Numbered from the stretch's first letter, positions 37,025-46,620 are shown. The stretch is 64,000 nucleotides of DNA from an uncultured SAR86 cluster bacterium (GCA_943789005.1 CALSSL010000001.1:442511-506510), one strand, 5' to 3'. The notes: generated by a model from the sequence alone, not told the origin. Numbers and translations are program-made.

Positions 37025-38170
37025 TTAAATCTTTGGTTTTTTGTAATCTACAATATCTTTTGGAACAACGATTTCACCGTCACCATTTTCTTTATTGCCC
37101 CATGATTGACGTGTATATGTTATGACGGCTGCCAGCTCTACTTCTGAAAGATAACTAAATGAATTCATTGCGGCTCCTTGAACACCTTCCATAAGAATTT
37201 CTATATTTCTTTCTTTATTATTTAAAACTACGTCGCTACCAGCAAGGGCTGGAAATATCCCAGGAATACCCTGACCATTTGTTTGATGGCATGCTACACA
37301 ATTGACTGCATAAACACTTTCACCTCTTGCAACTAATTCTTCTGCTGTCCAATCTTTAGTTGTTAGCTCGGCCATCTTCATAGCTGCTTCTTTCTTTCCG
37401 GAAACCCATTCATCATATTCGTTTTGCTCAACTACCTTTACTACAATAGGCATAAAACCATGATTTTTACCACATAGCTCAGTACATTTGCCTCTATAAA
37501 TACCCGGCTTATCTACTTTGGTCCAAGCTGTATTAACAAAACCCGGTATGGCATCTTGCTTGATAGCAAAAGCAGGCATCCACCAAGAATGGATAACATC
37601 GTTAGCTGTTATTAAAAATCTTACTTTTTTACCTACAGGTATTACCACCATTTCATCAACTTCTTGTAAATAGTTTTCGCCCTTGGGAACAAGGTTGTTG
37701 ATTTCATCCATATCAGTTGATAGATTGGAGAAAAAGCTTACATCATCTTCTAAATAATTATATTGCCATTTCCACTGATAACCCGTTACCTGAATATTTA
37801 GATCTCCAGCCTCATCATCATATATTTTTACCAGTGTTTTAGATGCTGGAATTGCCATAGCTATTAATATTAAAAATGGGATTATTGTCCATGCAATTTC
37901 AACTTTATGATTTTCATGAAAAGAAGCTGCAACTGGATTCTTCTTCTTTGTATGTGCATACATCGAATAAAACATAACACCAAAAACCACAACGCCAATT
38001 GCTACGCATATCCAAAAGATAAGCATGTGCAGTTCAAAAACTTCATTACTAATATCAGTTACGCCTCTTGTCATATTGAGAGCGAACCAATCTGCCTTCA
38101 TGGGAGCTGAAAAAATTAGAAGCGCAGACATAATTTTAATCTGCAAATTTTGTAAATATTTAAAAGACAT
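37025..38170 (-). CDS. coxB: Cytochrome c oxidase subunit II with C-terminal cytochrome c domain
   Basis: Electron-entry subunit, 381 residues from ATG 38170, supported by AAAGGA 7 nt upstream; a TTG at 38197 is in frame but lies before this site. Order: signal/leader, two membrane helices, the CuA cupredoxin domain with CTELCGKNHGFM, then a fused c-type haem domain (VNCVACHQTNGQG, with an axial Met in GAAMNSFSYL). The fused haem suggests a caa3-like arrangement taking electrons from soluble or membrane cytochromes, e.g. cytochrome c4. First gene of the cox operon. Confidence 0.96.
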   Translation of the reverse strand: MSFKYLQNLQIKIMSALLIFSAPMKADWFALNMTRGVTDISNEVFELHMLIFWICVAIGVVVFGVMFYSMYAHTKKKNPVAASFHENHKVEIAWTIIPFLILIAMAIPASKTLVKIYDDEAGDLNIQVTGYQWKWQYNYLEDDVSFFSNLSTDMDEINNLVPKGENYLQEVDEMVVIPVGKKVRFLITANDVIHSWWMPAFAIKQDAIPGFVNTAWTKVDKPGIYRGKCTELCGKNHGFMPIVVKVVEQNEYDEWVSGKKEAAMKMAELTTKDWTAEELVARGESVYAVNCVACHQTNGQGIPGIFPALAGSDVVLNNKERNIEILMEGVQGAAMNSFSYLSEVELAAVITYTRQSWGNKENGDGEIVVPKDIVDYKKPKI

Positions 38171-38177
38171 TTCTTTA

Positions 38178-38183
38178 TCCTTT
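38178..38183 (-). promoter_or_regulatory. Ribosome-binding site that fixes the coxB start
   Basis: On the minus strand AAAGGA is followed by seven bases and the ATG at 38170. It would lie inside the coding region if the upstream TTG at 38197 were used, so the ATG is the better start. Confidence 0.65.
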
Positions 38184-38219
38184 GAGTGGGCTAACAAAAA
38201 TAAAACTTATTTATATACA

Positions 38220-38248
38220 ATTATAAGATATATTTATAATTAAAACAA
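38220..38248 (-). promoter_or_regulatory. Candidate sigma-70 promoter of the cox operon
   Basis: On the minus strand, TTGTTT (38243-38248), a 17-nt spacer, and a perfect TATAAT (38220-38225). This predicts a 5' leader of roughly 40 nt before the coxB ATG. The same hexamers and spacing occur before the atp operon. Confidence 0.55.
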
Positions 38249-38300
38249 AATATAGACTATAAATTTCGGTGCATATGATATCTTTTTGAAGTGTTTTTTA

Positions 38301-38498
38301 CTAGCTTTTAGGATTTTTATAATCTTGAATATTAATTACATTAATTGATTGTTTTTTGTTATTGATTTCCTTGGGTCTTTCCTCTGTAAATTCACACTTA
38401 ACACAATAAATTAAATTGTTTTCAGCGTTGATGGCTATAGTATCTTTAGCACTACATGATGGGCATGTTGCTCCAGCAATAAACTGAACCATTTTCAT
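38301..38498 (-). CDS. YheV-like zinc-ribbon protein (DUF2387)
   Basis: 65-residue protein with a four-Cys zinc ribbon (CPSC ... CVKC) after FIAGAT, the pattern of the YheV/DUF2387 family found near aroE, hemF or tsaC in gammaproteobacteria. Function unknown. It overlaps the aroE stop by 4 nt (ATGA type), so it belongs to the tsaC-hemF-aroE operon. The C-terminal tail is polar and lacks other motifs. Confidence 0.82.
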   Translation of the reverse strand: MKMVQFIAGATCPSCSAKDTIAINAENNLIYCVKCEFTEERPKEINNKKQSINVINIQDYKNPKS

Positions 38499-39307
38499 TC
38501 TGACATGCTCTTAAGGTCTTCTGATACTTTATCTGTTTCTGGATTTACGCCAAACCAAAGTTTAAAAGATTGAGCTGCTTGATTGACCAACATTCCGGTT
38601 CCATCATAAACATTCTTTGAAGACTCTGATGCCCACTCGCAAAAGGGTGTTTTGCCAAGCGAATAATTTAAATCATAAAAAATTGTTTCATTTGTGGTTT
38701 TAATCTCTTTTGGAGGATTAAAAGAACCAGTTAGCCCTGCAGAACTTCCATTTATAATAATGTCATATTGTGCCTCTTCATTATTCGAGTATTGAAAACG
38801 ATGATTGGGGTAGTTCGTACATAACCTTCGTGCTTTTTCTGTAGTTCTATTAAGAATAGTGATTTCTGATGGATTGCTTTGCACTAATCTAAACAATATG
38901 CTCTCAACAGCAGCACCAGCTCCAATAATTAAAATACTTTTTCCAGAAACATCTATTCCTTTGTATTTTAAATCTGCCATGAAACCCATCCCGTCTGTGG
39001 ATTCAAGTAAAAAAATTCTATTATTTTTAGTGACAGTGTTTACAGCATTAATGAACTTTGCTTCTTCTGAGATTTCTCCTTTAATTTTTGCTGCTAGACT
39101 TTTAAGAGGCAGGGTGACATTTAAACCTTTAGATGTCTTGTCAGAAAAAAACTCAGCAATAAAGCTCTCAAATTTATCCTCTTCTACTTTATAAGCTTGA
39201 TAATCTATATTTATGTTGTGCTGTCTTGCAAAGCGAGAATGTATAAATGGTGATAAAGAATGTTCAATAGGATTACCTAAAACACCAAGTCTAATTTTCT
39301 TAGACAT
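38495..39307 (-). CDS. aroE: Shikimate dehydrogenase
   Basis: NADPH-dependent reduction of 3-dehydroshikimate in aromatic amino acid synthesis. 270 residues. Visible: GNPIEHSLSPFIHSRFARQ (shikimate site), GLNVTLPLK with the catalytic Lys, the NADP-binding GAGAAVESI, NRTTEKA (NADP preference), and DGTGMLVNQAAQSFKLW. It overlaps hemF by 8 nt. Confidence 0.95.
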   Translation of the reverse strand: MSKKIRLGVLGNPIEHSLSPFIHSRFARQHNINIDYQAYKVEEDKFESFIAEFFSDKTSKGLNVTLPLKSLAAKIKGEISEEAKFINAVNTVTKNNRIFLLESTDGMGFMADLKYKGIDVSGKSILIIGAGAAVESILFRLVQSNPSEITILNRTTEKARRLCTNYPNHRFQYSNNEEAQYDIIINGSSAGLTGSFNPPKEIKTTNETIFYDLNYSLGKTPFCEWASESSKNVYDGTGMLVNQAAQSFKLWFGVNPETDKVSEDLKSMSE

Positions 39308-40205
39308 TCCAATCCTTGTTAATATAATTAAGTAGGCGTTTTTCCATTTTTATATACTCTTTATCTTTTTTATAAGACCACTTTACATCACTTGGCAGGG
39401 ATGCGAGTATCGACTCGATCCTTCCATTCGATTGAAGACCAAAAGCGGTGCCCCTGTCATAAGTTAAATTAAATTCTGCATACCTTCCTCTTCTAAAAAG
39501 TTGAAACTCTTTCTGAGCTTTGGTGTATTTAGTATTTTTTCTTTTGCTAATAATTGCGTTATATGAGTTTTTGTATTGATTAGCTACATCCGAGAGCATA
39601 AAAAGAGTTTTATCAAGGCTTAATTTAGAGAGGTTGTCAAAAAAAATGCCGCCAATACCTCTCCTTTCCTTCCTGTGGGGTATATAAAAATACTCATTAC
39701 AATTTTTTGCAAACTTTTTGTAAAAATTTTTGTTATATGTATCTAAGAGGTCTTTTGCATCATTGTGCCATTGCAAACAGTCTTCTTTATATGGAAAAAA
39801 GGGAGTAAGATCGTAGCCTCCACCTGCCCACCACTCTTTAACATCACCATTTTTTTCTAATATACAAAATAATCTTATGTTCATATGGCTAGATGGGACG
39901 TATGGATTTTTAGGATGTGAAATAACAGAAACACCCATGGCTTGATATCCATTATTTGAAGATTTAATCAGTGAATTTCCTAAGGCTGCTTTTGGCAATC
40001 TCTTCCCTTTAATTGAAGAGAAATTTACAGCACAATTATCAAAAAAATTACCTCCATGAATTGTAAAGGTTGTGCCACCTCCACCTTCAGGTCTTTTCCA
40101 TTTATCAAGAACAAGTTTAGCTTTATTAGAACTTTCTAGATTTTTAAAAGACTCAACAATATCTAAATGAGATTGCCTAAATATCTTCTCTAATTCATTT
40201 ATCAT
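39300..40205 (-). CDS. hemF: Oxygen-dependent coproporphyrinogen III oxidase
   Basis: Aerobic haem synthesis step, coproporphyrinogen III to protoporphyrinogen IX. 301 residues. Visible: RPEGGGGTTFTIHGGNFF, HMNIRLF, WAGGGYDLTPFFP, the family signature YFYIPHRKERRGIGGIFFD, and FNLTYDRGTAFGLQSNGRIESIL. The enzyme needs oxygen, consistent with an aerobe carrying an aa3 oxidase. One nt after tsaC. Confidence 0.97.
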   Translation of the reverse strand: MINELEKIFRQSHLDIVESFKNLESSNKAKLVLDKWKRPEGGGGTTFTIHGGNFFDNCAVNFSSIKGKRLPKAALGNSLIKSSNNGYQAMGVSVISHPKNPYVPSSHMNIRLFCILEKNGDVKEWWAGGGYDLTPFFPYKEDCLQWHNDAKDLLDTYNKNFYKKFAKNCNEYFYIPHRKERRGIGGIFFDNLSKLSLDKTLFMLSDVANQYKNSYNAIISKRKNTKYTKAQKEFQLFRRGRYAEFNLTYDRGTAFGLQSNGRIESILASLPSDVKWSYKKDKEYIKMEKRLLNYINKDWNV

Positions 40206-40206
40206 T

Positions 40207-40767
40207 TTATTCTCTGATAATGGCTTTGGTAGTCAAATCTATAATTGATGTGGGTTTTATATTATTGCCTAGTTTATCATTATAATGAGCAACATCTTTT
40301 TGATTAAAAATCTTAATTATGTCATCGATGTTGTTAAAGTTATTTTCTCCAGAAATATTTGCTGAAGTGGATATAAGAAGACTATCAAAGTTATCAAGTA
40401 AGCTAATTATAGGATAGTGATTACTTACTCTCAAAGCGATCTTGCCGCTATCGTTTTTTAAATGTTGAGGAAGTTTTTCATTATATTCTACTAACAAGGT
40501 TGTAGGACCAGGCCATACAGAATTGATAAAATTTATATCCTGTTCATCTAGGTTTTTGATATATTTTTTAACACTTTCTAATGATTTTATTAACACTATA
40601 AAGCTTTTGTTTCTTGGTCTTTTTTTTAGCTCATATACTCTTAAAAAACTTTTTTCATTTAATGCATCGCAACCAATTCCCCATACACCTTCTGTTGGGT
40701 GAAGAAGTATTTTGCCCTCAGCCAACCATGAGGCTGAAGACAAAACATCTAAAGAATTATTATGCAA
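40207..40767 (-). CDS. tsaC: Threonylcarbamoyl-AMP synthase (TsaC/YrdC)
   Basis: Makes threonylcarbamoyl-AMP for t6A37 modification of tRNAs reading ANN codons. 186 residues, YrdC domain only. Visible: LLHPTEGVWGIGCDAL, ELKKRPRNKSFIVLI with the KRP basic motif, WPGPTTLLVEY, ALRVSNH and LISTSANISG. It precedes hemF-aroE as in enterics. purE is 4 nt upstream. Confidence 0.95.
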   Translation of the reverse strand: MHNNSLDVLSSASWLAEGKILLHPTEGVWGIGCDALNEKSFLRVYELKKRPRNKSFIVLIKSLESVKKYIKNLDEQDINFINSVWPGPTTLLVEYNEKLPQHLKNDSGKIALRVSNHYPIISLLDNFDSLLISTSANISGENNFNNIDDIIKIFNQKDVAHYNDKLGNNIKPTSIIDLTTKAIIRE

Positions 40768-40771
40768 TTAA

Positions 40772-41272
40772 TTAAGAGTTAAGGGCCTTATCCTTTTTAA
40801 GAACCTCTTCCCTCATATTGTTTTTATAATCATGAAGTTTTTGCGAAAGCTCAGAGTTAGATGTTGCTAAGATTTGAACAGCTAAAATTGCGCTATTTTT
40901 AGCACCTGCTTTACCTACTGCAACTGTAGCTACCGGAACTCCAGGAGGCATCATGGCTGTAGAAAGCAATGAATCTATTCCGCCCATTCCACCAGACTCA
41001 ATTGGAATGCCTATAACAGGTCTCGTGGAGTGAGCTGCAACAGCTCCTGCTAGATGTGCCGCCATCCCAGCAGCAGCTATAAAAACCTTACATCCATTGT
41101 TTTCTGAGGTCTTAATAAGCTCCATGACCTCATGAGGAGTTCTGTGAGCTGACATTACATTTTTTGTAAAACTTACGCCAAAAGACTCTAAGATAGGAAA
41201 AATTGCCTCTACTATAGGCAAATCAGAGTCTGAACCCATTATTATTGCTACATCTGTTGTTGAATTTGTCAT
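40772..41272 (-). CDS. purE: 5-(carboxyamino)imidazole ribonucleotide mutase
   Basis: Purine synthesis, N5-CAIR to CAIR. 166 residues, class I form: IMGSDSDLP, VMSAHRTP (catalytic His), FIAAAGMAAHLAGAVAAH, PVIGIPIESGGMGGIDSLLS and ATVAVGKAGAKNSAILA. The usual partner purK is not next to it. Class I activity normally needs PurK elsewhere. It is convergent/divergent with def, whose start lies 74 nt away. Confidence 0.95.
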   Translation of the reverse strand: MTNSTTDVAIIMGSDSDLPIVEAIFPILESFGVSFTKNVMSAHRTPHEVMELIKTSENNGCKVFIAAAGMAAHLAGAVAAHSTRPVIGIPIESGGMGGIDSLLSTAMMPPGVPVATVAVGKAGAKNSAILAVQILATSNSELSQKLHDYKNNMREEVLKKDKALNS

Positions 41273-41346
41273 AATATTTAAAATTTGTAGTTGTTAAGTA
41301 TGCAAGTGGATTATAATGCTGGAACCTGTAAAAAAATAGTAATTTT

Positions 41347-41841
41347 ATGGCAGAAAAACTAAAAATTTTAAAATTTCCTGACCCAAGGCTTAGGACAGTT
41401 GCGAAAAAAGTAACAAAATTCGACAAAAGTCTAAAAAAACTATCAGAAGATATGCTTTTTACAATGTATGAAGGTAATGGTATTGGACTTGCTGCCTCGC
41501 AAGTAGATAGACATATAAGGCTTATAGTTATGGATCTAAGCGAAGATAGAAATGAGCCGCGTGTATTTATTAACCCTGAATATGAAATCATTGATAATGA
41601 ATCGTTAGCCTCATTTGAAGAGGGCTGTCTTTCTATTCCAGGGTTTAGTGAGGAAATAATTAGACCGGACAAAATTAGTCTTACGTGGCAAGACTTAGAT
41701 GGAAAAATCCATAAAGATAACCCAGAAGGACTTCTAACAATATGCATACAACATGAAATGGATCATTTAGAGGGAAAGCTTATGGTTGATTATATAAGCC
41801 CCATAAAAAGGGATAGGATTAGAAAGAAACTTTCCAAATAG
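41347..41841 (+). CDS. def: Peptide deformylase
   Basis: Removes the N-formyl group from new proteins using Fe2+. 164 residues. The three family motifs are present: [18 protein letters not shown] (metal Cys) and QHEMDHLEG (two metal His and catalytic Glu). It heads the def-fmt-trkA-trkH series, divergent from purE. Confidence 0.97.
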   Translation: MAEKLKILKFPDPRLRTVAKKVTKFDKSLKKLSEDMLFTMYEGNGIGLAASQVDRHIRLIVMDLSEDRNEPRVFINPEYEIIDNESLASFEEGCLSIPGFSEEIIRPDKISLTWQDLDGKIHKDNPEGLLTICIQHEMDHLEGKLMVDYISPIKRDRIRKKLSK

Positions 41842-41846
41842 TATTT

Positions 41847-41889
41847 ATAACAGATTTTAAAAGATTTTAAGAGAAAATAACAGATTTTA
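41847..41889 (+). repeat. 13-nt direct repeat in the def-fmt gap
   Basis: ATAACAGATTTTA occurs at 41847-41859 and again at 41877-41889, exactly 30 nt apart; the last A of the second copy is the first base of the fmt ATG. AAGATTTTAA between them is a partial third copy. Function unknown; it may be chance in AT-rich DNA. Confidence 0.6.
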
Positions 41890-42812
41890 TGAACATTTTG
41901 TTTGCTGGAACTCCGCAACCGTCTGCAAAGATATTAAGAGCCCTTTGCAACGAAGCCTCTCTTAATGTTGTTGGGGTTATTACTAAGCCTGATAAAGCCC
42001 AAAAAAGAGGTAATAAAATAGAACGGTCTCCTGTTTGTATTGAGGCAATAAGACAAAAACTAAATGTATTTAAACCAGACTGTCTTAATAATCAGGAACT
42101 AAGAAAATCAATTGAGGCTTTGAATATTGATTACATTGTTGTTGCAGCTTATGGAAAAATACTTCCTAAGTGGCTTTTAGAATTTCCAAATATAATGCCA
42201 ATTAATATTCATTATTCGTTATTGCCTAAATACAGAGGGGCTTCGCCAATTCAAAGCAGCTTATTAAATAATGACTCAAAGTCGGGCATAACCTTTATGA
42301 AAATGTCAGAAGGTTTAGATGATGGAGACTGCATTGAACAATATGAAATTGATATAGAAAATAATCATAATAAGATCACTCTTGAAAATGACTTATGTGA
42401 TCTTTCTATATCTAAAATCTTAGGCATATTACATGGAGTTAAAAATCATAAGTACGATCTGATAAAGCAAGATGACAGGGCAGCATCATATTGCAGCAAG
42501 ATAGAAAAATCAGATTCTTTAGTTAATTTTACCGAAACGGCAAACCAGATATATAACAAGTTTAAAGCATATTATGAATGGCCTGGAGTATCTTTTAAAC
42601 ATAAAAATACTTTGATAAAAATCAAAGATATGTACTTAGCAAATGATAATGACATTGATCTGCTGGGAAAAGAAATTTTTTTATCAAAACATGGTTTGTA
42701 TATAAAAACAAGCAGTAAAACAATAGTGATTACTTACTTACAATTTCCAAATAAGAATATTATAAGCGCTTCAGATGCATTTAATTCCTATAAAGATTTT
42801 TTTAATGGATAA
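41889..42812 (+). CDS. fmt: Methionyl-tRNA formyltransferase
   Basis: Formylates initiator Met-tRNA using 10-formyl-tetrahydrofolate. 307 residues. Visible: FAGTPQPSAKIL at the start, the folate-site motif HYSLLPKYRGASPIQ with catalytic Asn/His/Asp (INIHYS, MSEGLDDGD), and a C-terminal OB-like tRNA-binding domain from about residue 205. Forms the start/end pair of N-terminal formyl cycling with def. No rsmB follows, in contrast to many gammaproteobacteria. Confidence 0.96.
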   Translation: MNILFAGTPQPSAKILRALCNEASLNVVGVITKPDKAQKRGNKIERSPVCIEAIRQKLNVFKPDCLNNQELRKSIEALNIDYIVVAAYGKILPKWLLEFPNIMPINIHYSLLPKYRGASPIQSSLLNNDSKSGITFMKMSEGLDDGDCIEQYEIDIENNHNKITLENDLCDLSISKILGILHGVKNHKYDLIKQDDRAASYCSKIEKSDSLVNFTETANQIYNKFKAYYEWPGVSFKHKNTLIKIKDMYLANDNDIDLLGKEIFLSKHGLYIKTSSKTIVITYLQFPNKNIISASDAFNSYKDFFNG

Positions 42813-42867
42813 TTTAATTTCAGCAGAGGTCTTTTAATTAGACCAAAAGAGGTTTAATTTATCATTT

Positions 42868-44217
42868 ATGAAAATAGTAATTTTGGGTGCTGGAAGAATC
42901 GGCGGCAGCCTGGCTAGAAATTTATCAAAAAGTAACTATGAGGTATGCATAGTTGATCAAAATAAAAACAGGTTATCTGGCCTAGATGATAAGCTTGATA
43001 TTATGACTGTCGAGGGACATGCCTCACATCTTAACACTCTAAAAAAATCAGGTCTTGATCAAGAAACAATAATTATCGCTGTTACATCAAATGATGAGGT
43101 AAACATTGTTGCGTGCCAGATAGCTAAAAAAGTTTTTAATGTTAAAAAGACTATTTGTCGTTTTAAAGATGATTCTTATTTTGAACAATTGGATATTTTT
43201 GGAGATGGAATAATTGATATACCCTTTAGTCCAGAGGATGAAGTTACGTCATATTTAAAAGAATTAATAGATCATCCTGGGGCTGGGCAAATAGCAAGTT
43301 TTGCAAATGGGAAAGTTAAGCTTGTATGTGTTAAAGCTAAAAAGAAAGGTAAGCTGGTTGGCAGAGAGCTTAAGGGCATAAAAGATGATATGCCAGATGT
43401 TGATGCTTTTATCGCATCTATTTATAGAAAAGGCCGCCCTTTTATACCTTCAGGCGATACTGTTATAAAAGAAAACGATGAAATATATTTTATTTCCTCA
43501 GAATCTGATATCGGGCCTATAGTTGACGAATTTAGAGATCATGAAGACCAATACTCAAGAATTATGATAGTTGGTGGTGGTAAGGTAGGTTTTTCTTTAG
43601 CAAAACACCTTGAGAGGTCCTATAACGTAAAATTAATAGATTCAAATGCTGAAAGGTGTATGACTTTATCTAAAGAGCTAGATAGAACTATAGTACTAAA
43701 TGGCTCAGCAACAGATGAAGCCCTATTAAAAAGCGAAAATATTTCAAATATTGATATATTTTGTGCCTTAACTAATGATGATGAGACAAATGTCATGTCT
43801 TCATTGCTTGCAAAAAAGATGGGAGCCAAGAAAACTATGATTATTCTTAATAATCCATCATATTTAGGCCTTGTGCCAGGATTTATAGATATATATATAG
43901 CTCCTTATAGGCTTACTGTTTCGTCTATTCTTCAAGACTTAAGAGAAAGCGATGTGGCTCAAGATGTTATTTTAAAGGTAGATACTGGTGCTGAAGCCAT
44001 TGAGGGCATTGTTCATGCAAATGAGTTTACATCGCCGCTATTTGGCAAACCAATTAAAGAAATACCCCTTCCTGAGGGATCTGCAATTGCAGCCATTATA
44101 AGGCATGGAGAATTAATTATGCCAAGCTCAACGGTTGAGCTTACATTAAACGATCATTTAATTATTTTCCTCTCAGACAAGAACAAAATTGGTGAAATAG
44201 AGGTCCTTTTTAAATAA
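42868..44217 (+). CDS. trkA: Trk potassium uptake protein TrkA
   Basis: Peripheral, NAD(H)-binding regulator of the TrkH potassium channel. 449 residues as a tandem duplication: Rossmann domain 1 (ILGAGRIGGSLARNLS), RCK-C domain 1, Rossmann domain 2 (IMIVGGGKVGFSLAKHLE), RCK-C domain 2. Bound acidic residues at strand ends (VDQN, IDSN) fit NAD. It is 3 nt upstream of trkH. Confidence 0.95.
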   Translation: MKIVILGAGRIGGSLARNLSKSNYEVCIVDQNKNRLSGLDDKLDIMTVEGHASHLNTLKKSGLDQETIIIAVTSNDEVNIVACQIAKKVFNVKKTICRFKDDSYFEQLDIFGDGIIDIPFSPEDEVTSYLKELIDHPGAGQIASFANGKVKLVCVKAKKKGKLVGRELKGIKDDMPDVDAFIASIYRKGRPFIPSGDTVIKENDEIYFISSESDIGPIVDEFRDHEDQYSRIMIVGGGKVGFSLAKHLERSYNVKLIDSNAERCMTLSKELDRTIVLNGSATDEALLKSENISNIDIFCALTNDDETNVMSSLLAKKMGAKKTMIILNNPSYLGLVPGFIDIYIAPYRLTVSSILQDLRESDVAQDVILKVDTGAEAIEGIVHANEFTSPLFGKPIKEIPLPEGSAIAAIIRHGELIMPSSTVELTLNDHLIIFLSDKNKIGEIEVLFK

Positions 44218-44220
44218 AAA

Positions 44221-45654
44221 ATGAACTTTAAGCCCTTATTAAACCTATTTAGTATCTTGGTGATGTTTTTTAGCTTGTCTTTTGTGCTGCCAATAATAAT
44301 ATCTTTGATATATAAAGACTCAGCTTTGAATATATTTATTATTACTTTTATAAGTATTTTTACTCTTGGTTTGATTGGTTGGTTTATTTCTAAAGATGCT
44401 GAAGATGATTTGAGTCATAAAGATGGTTTTATAATAATTACATTTTTTTGGCTCGTGCTTTCTGTTGCCGGCTCTGTGCCATTTATTTTGATTGGAATGC
44501 CTTTAATTGATGCTTTTTTTGAGTCAATGTCAGGTATTACTACGACTGGCGCGACAGTAATTTCTAATTTAGGTGCGCTTCCTGAATCTATTTTGTTTTA
44601 CAGACAACTGCTTCAGTGGATGGGGGGTATGGGATTAATTGTTCTTGCAATAGCAGTAATGCCACTTTTGGGAATTGGTGGAGGGCAGCTTTATAAAACA
44701 GAGATTCCAGGCGCAATGAATGATCAAAAGCTAACACCAAGAATAAAAGAAACAGCCCGCGCATTATGGTTAATATATTTAGTATTAACTGTTTTATGTG
44801 CAATTTTCTATTATTTTGCTGGAATGTCATGGTTTGACGCTATTTCGCATAGTCTTAGCACGGTTTCCATTGGGGGTTTCTCAACACATAATGAGAGCAT
44901 TGGTTACTTTAATAATGGCCTTGTAGAGGCTGTTTGCATAACATTTATGCTACTTTCTGCTCTCAGCTTTACGCTGCATTATTTTGCTTTTTATATGAAA
45001 AAGCCATTCAAGTATTTTCAAGATCCTGAATTAAAGTTTTTTATTTCAATACTCTTGGTTATTTTCTCTATTTCGGTGATGGTTAACCTGTTTTCATCAA
45101 GCAGTGAAGCAAGTATAAGAGAGCTGCTGTTTCATACTGTATCTATAGTTACAACTACTGGTTTTGCTATTGGTGATACATCTCAATGGAATCCATCAAT
45201 TGGATTTCTTTTGCTAATTGGTGCATTTATTGGAGCTTGCTCAGGATCAGTTGGTGGAGGAATTAAATCCTGGAGAGTATTAATCATGATTAATTATGCA
45301 TATATTAATTTACAAAAAATGATACACCCCAATGCTGTAATATCTCTTAAAATCGGAACTAAACACGTTGAAAATGATGTTGCATCATCTGTTTGGGGAT
45401 TTTTTTCTATATATGTAATATCTTTTATTATTTTATTGTTAGGGTTGGTTGTAACTGGCTTAGATTTTGAATCATCTTTTTCTGCTATAGGAGCATGTTT
45501 AAATAATCTTGGTCCTGGTCTTGGGGAGGTTTCACAAACCTATGAATCGCTTTCGCCTGCAGGTAAAGGCATTCTTTCTTTTGCAATGATTCTTGGAAGA
45601 TTGGAAATATTTACACTACTTGTTTTGTTTACTCCAGTGTTCTGGAGGGGGTAA
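44221..45654 (+). CDS. trkH: Trk potassium uptake protein TrkH
   Basis: Membrane channel subunit for K+ uptake, 477 residues, eight core helices plus two N-terminal ones. The four P-loops with selectivity-filter glycines are visible: ITTTGATVIS, VSIGGFSTHN, VTTTGFAIGD and CLNNLGPGLG. SVGGGIKSWRV marks the mid-membrane gating loop region. Partner of TrkA. Its stop directly abuts the stop of the convergent acyltransferase gene (45654|45655). Confidence 0.96.
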   Translation: MNFKPLLNLFSILVMFFSLSFVLPIIISLIYKDSALNIFIITFISIFTLGLIGWFISKDAEDDLSHKDGFIIITFFWLVLSVAGSVPFILIGMPLIDAFFESMSGITTTGATVISNLGALPESILFYRQLLQWMGGMGLIVLAIAVMPLLGIGGGQLYKTEIPGAMNDQKLTPRIKETARALWLIYLVLTVLCAIFYYFAGMSWFDAISHSLSTVSIGGFSTHNESIGYFNNGLVEAVCITFMLLSALSFTLHYFAFYMKKPFKYFQDPELKFFISILLVIFSISVMVNLFSSSSEASIRELLFHTVSIVTTTGFAIGDTSQWNPSIGFLLLIGAFIGACSGSVGGGIKSWRVLIMINYAYINLQKMIHPNAVISLKIGTKHVENDVASSVWGFFSIYVISFIILLLGLVVTGLDFESSFSAIGACLNNLGPGLGEVSQTYESLSPAGKGILSFAMILGRLEIFTLLVLFTPVFWRG

Positions 45655-46515
45655 TTAAATATCGCCATATGGGTCTATGCCTGATGGCGATCTTCTGAAT
45701 CTTTTGTATTCCCAAGAATAATCTTTTAGGTTTATTTTAATTAATTCTTCTATGCTTTGATTTAATGATAGTTTGTGCTCACTATCGCTATAAATATTAT
45801 TTTTACTTGGTCTTATTGTAATACCTAGATAGTTATTCTGAAATGAATTTATGCACATATATATAGCTGGCTTTCTAGTTTTGTAGACCATAGATGCTGC
45901 TAGTGTTGTTGTATATGCTTCTGTATTAAATAATTTAATGTACTCACCCATGCCTCTTTGTGGTACCTGGTCTGCTGCTAAGCAAATGACTTTATTATCT
46001 TTGAAAGCTTTAAAAATTTTACGAACGCCGTACATATCTGTTTCATAAACTTCATTATTATTTTGTTCTCTTTGTTTTCTTACAAATTTATCTAATGATT
46101 TAATTTTTACTTTTTTATATATGGTTGTTGTGGTTGTGGTTGCGTTAATCCATTTCAATAACATATCGACACTTCTGTTATGAATGGCAATAATTGCTAA
46201 CCCGTTAGCTTGATTAATTTCTTGTCTAAATAAAAAATTGTTTTCAACCCTGAATATTTTTTTTCCTGATAAATGAATTGGTCGCGACCAAGATTGTAAT
46301 GTTTCGTAAACACTAATTATTGTTTCTTCAAAGCTTTGGGTGGCTAATATTTTTCTATCGCCCTCTAACATTCGTGGAAAAGATATTTCCAGATTTCGAA
46401 GAGTAAGCTTATAGATTTTAGAAATCGTATGCAGACTAAATCTGGTATATGTATTTACAGCAGATCTAACCAAAGATATGGGTATTAATGTGATTAAGTA
46501 AAATAAAGGCTTCAT
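45655..46515 (-). CDS. LpxL/HtrB-family acyltransferase
   Basis: Lysophospholipid/lipid A late acyltransferase family, 286 residues. N-terminal membrane helix, the HxxxxD catalytic motif in IAIHNRSVDMLLKWI, and later LAADQVPQRGMGEYIKLFNTEA, which matches the (Asp-Gln) substrate-site block. Likely adds the secondary acyl chains of lipid A, but the specific acyl group cannot be told. Divergent from the glycyl-tRNA synthetase gene. Confidence 0.88.
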   Translation of the reverse strand: MKPLFYLITLIPISLVRSAVNTYTRFSLHTISKIYKLTLRNLEISFPRMLEGDRKILATQSFEETIISVYETLQSWSRPIHLSGKKIFRVENNFLFRQEINQANGLAIIAIHNRSVDMLLKWINATTTTTTIYKKVKIKSLDKFVRKQREQNNNEVYETDMYGVRKIFKAFKDNKVICLAADQVPQRGMGEYIKLFNTEAYTTTLAASMVYKTRKPAIYMCINSFQNNYLGITIRPSKNNIYSDSEHKLSLNQSIEELIKINLKDYSWEYKRFRRSPSGIDPYGDI

Positions 46516-46541
46516 AGTGATTACTTATTCTATGTTTGTTA

Positions 46542-46547
46542 TATAAT
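46542..46547 (+). promoter_or_regulatory. Candidate -10 element for glyS
   Basis: TATAAT in the 102-nt gap between the divergent lpxL-like gene and glyS. No clear -35 hexamer at the right distance; the rest of the gap shows nothing else. Confidence 0.3.
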
Positions 46548-46620
46548 CTTAATTGATTTTAGCAATTAAATATTAATTAATTACAAATAATAAAAGTAAA
46601 CATTTGTTGCTTTTAAGTTG

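Noticed and set aside
41223-41747. Long reading frame on the minus strand over def and the purE start
   Set aside because: It is antisense to def, which has all catalytic motifs, and has no recognisable protein features or own regulatory signals.
42828-42844. GGTCT/AGACC stem-loop between fmt and trkA
   Set aside because: Five-bp stem followed by AAAAG, not a T-run; too weak to call a terminator.
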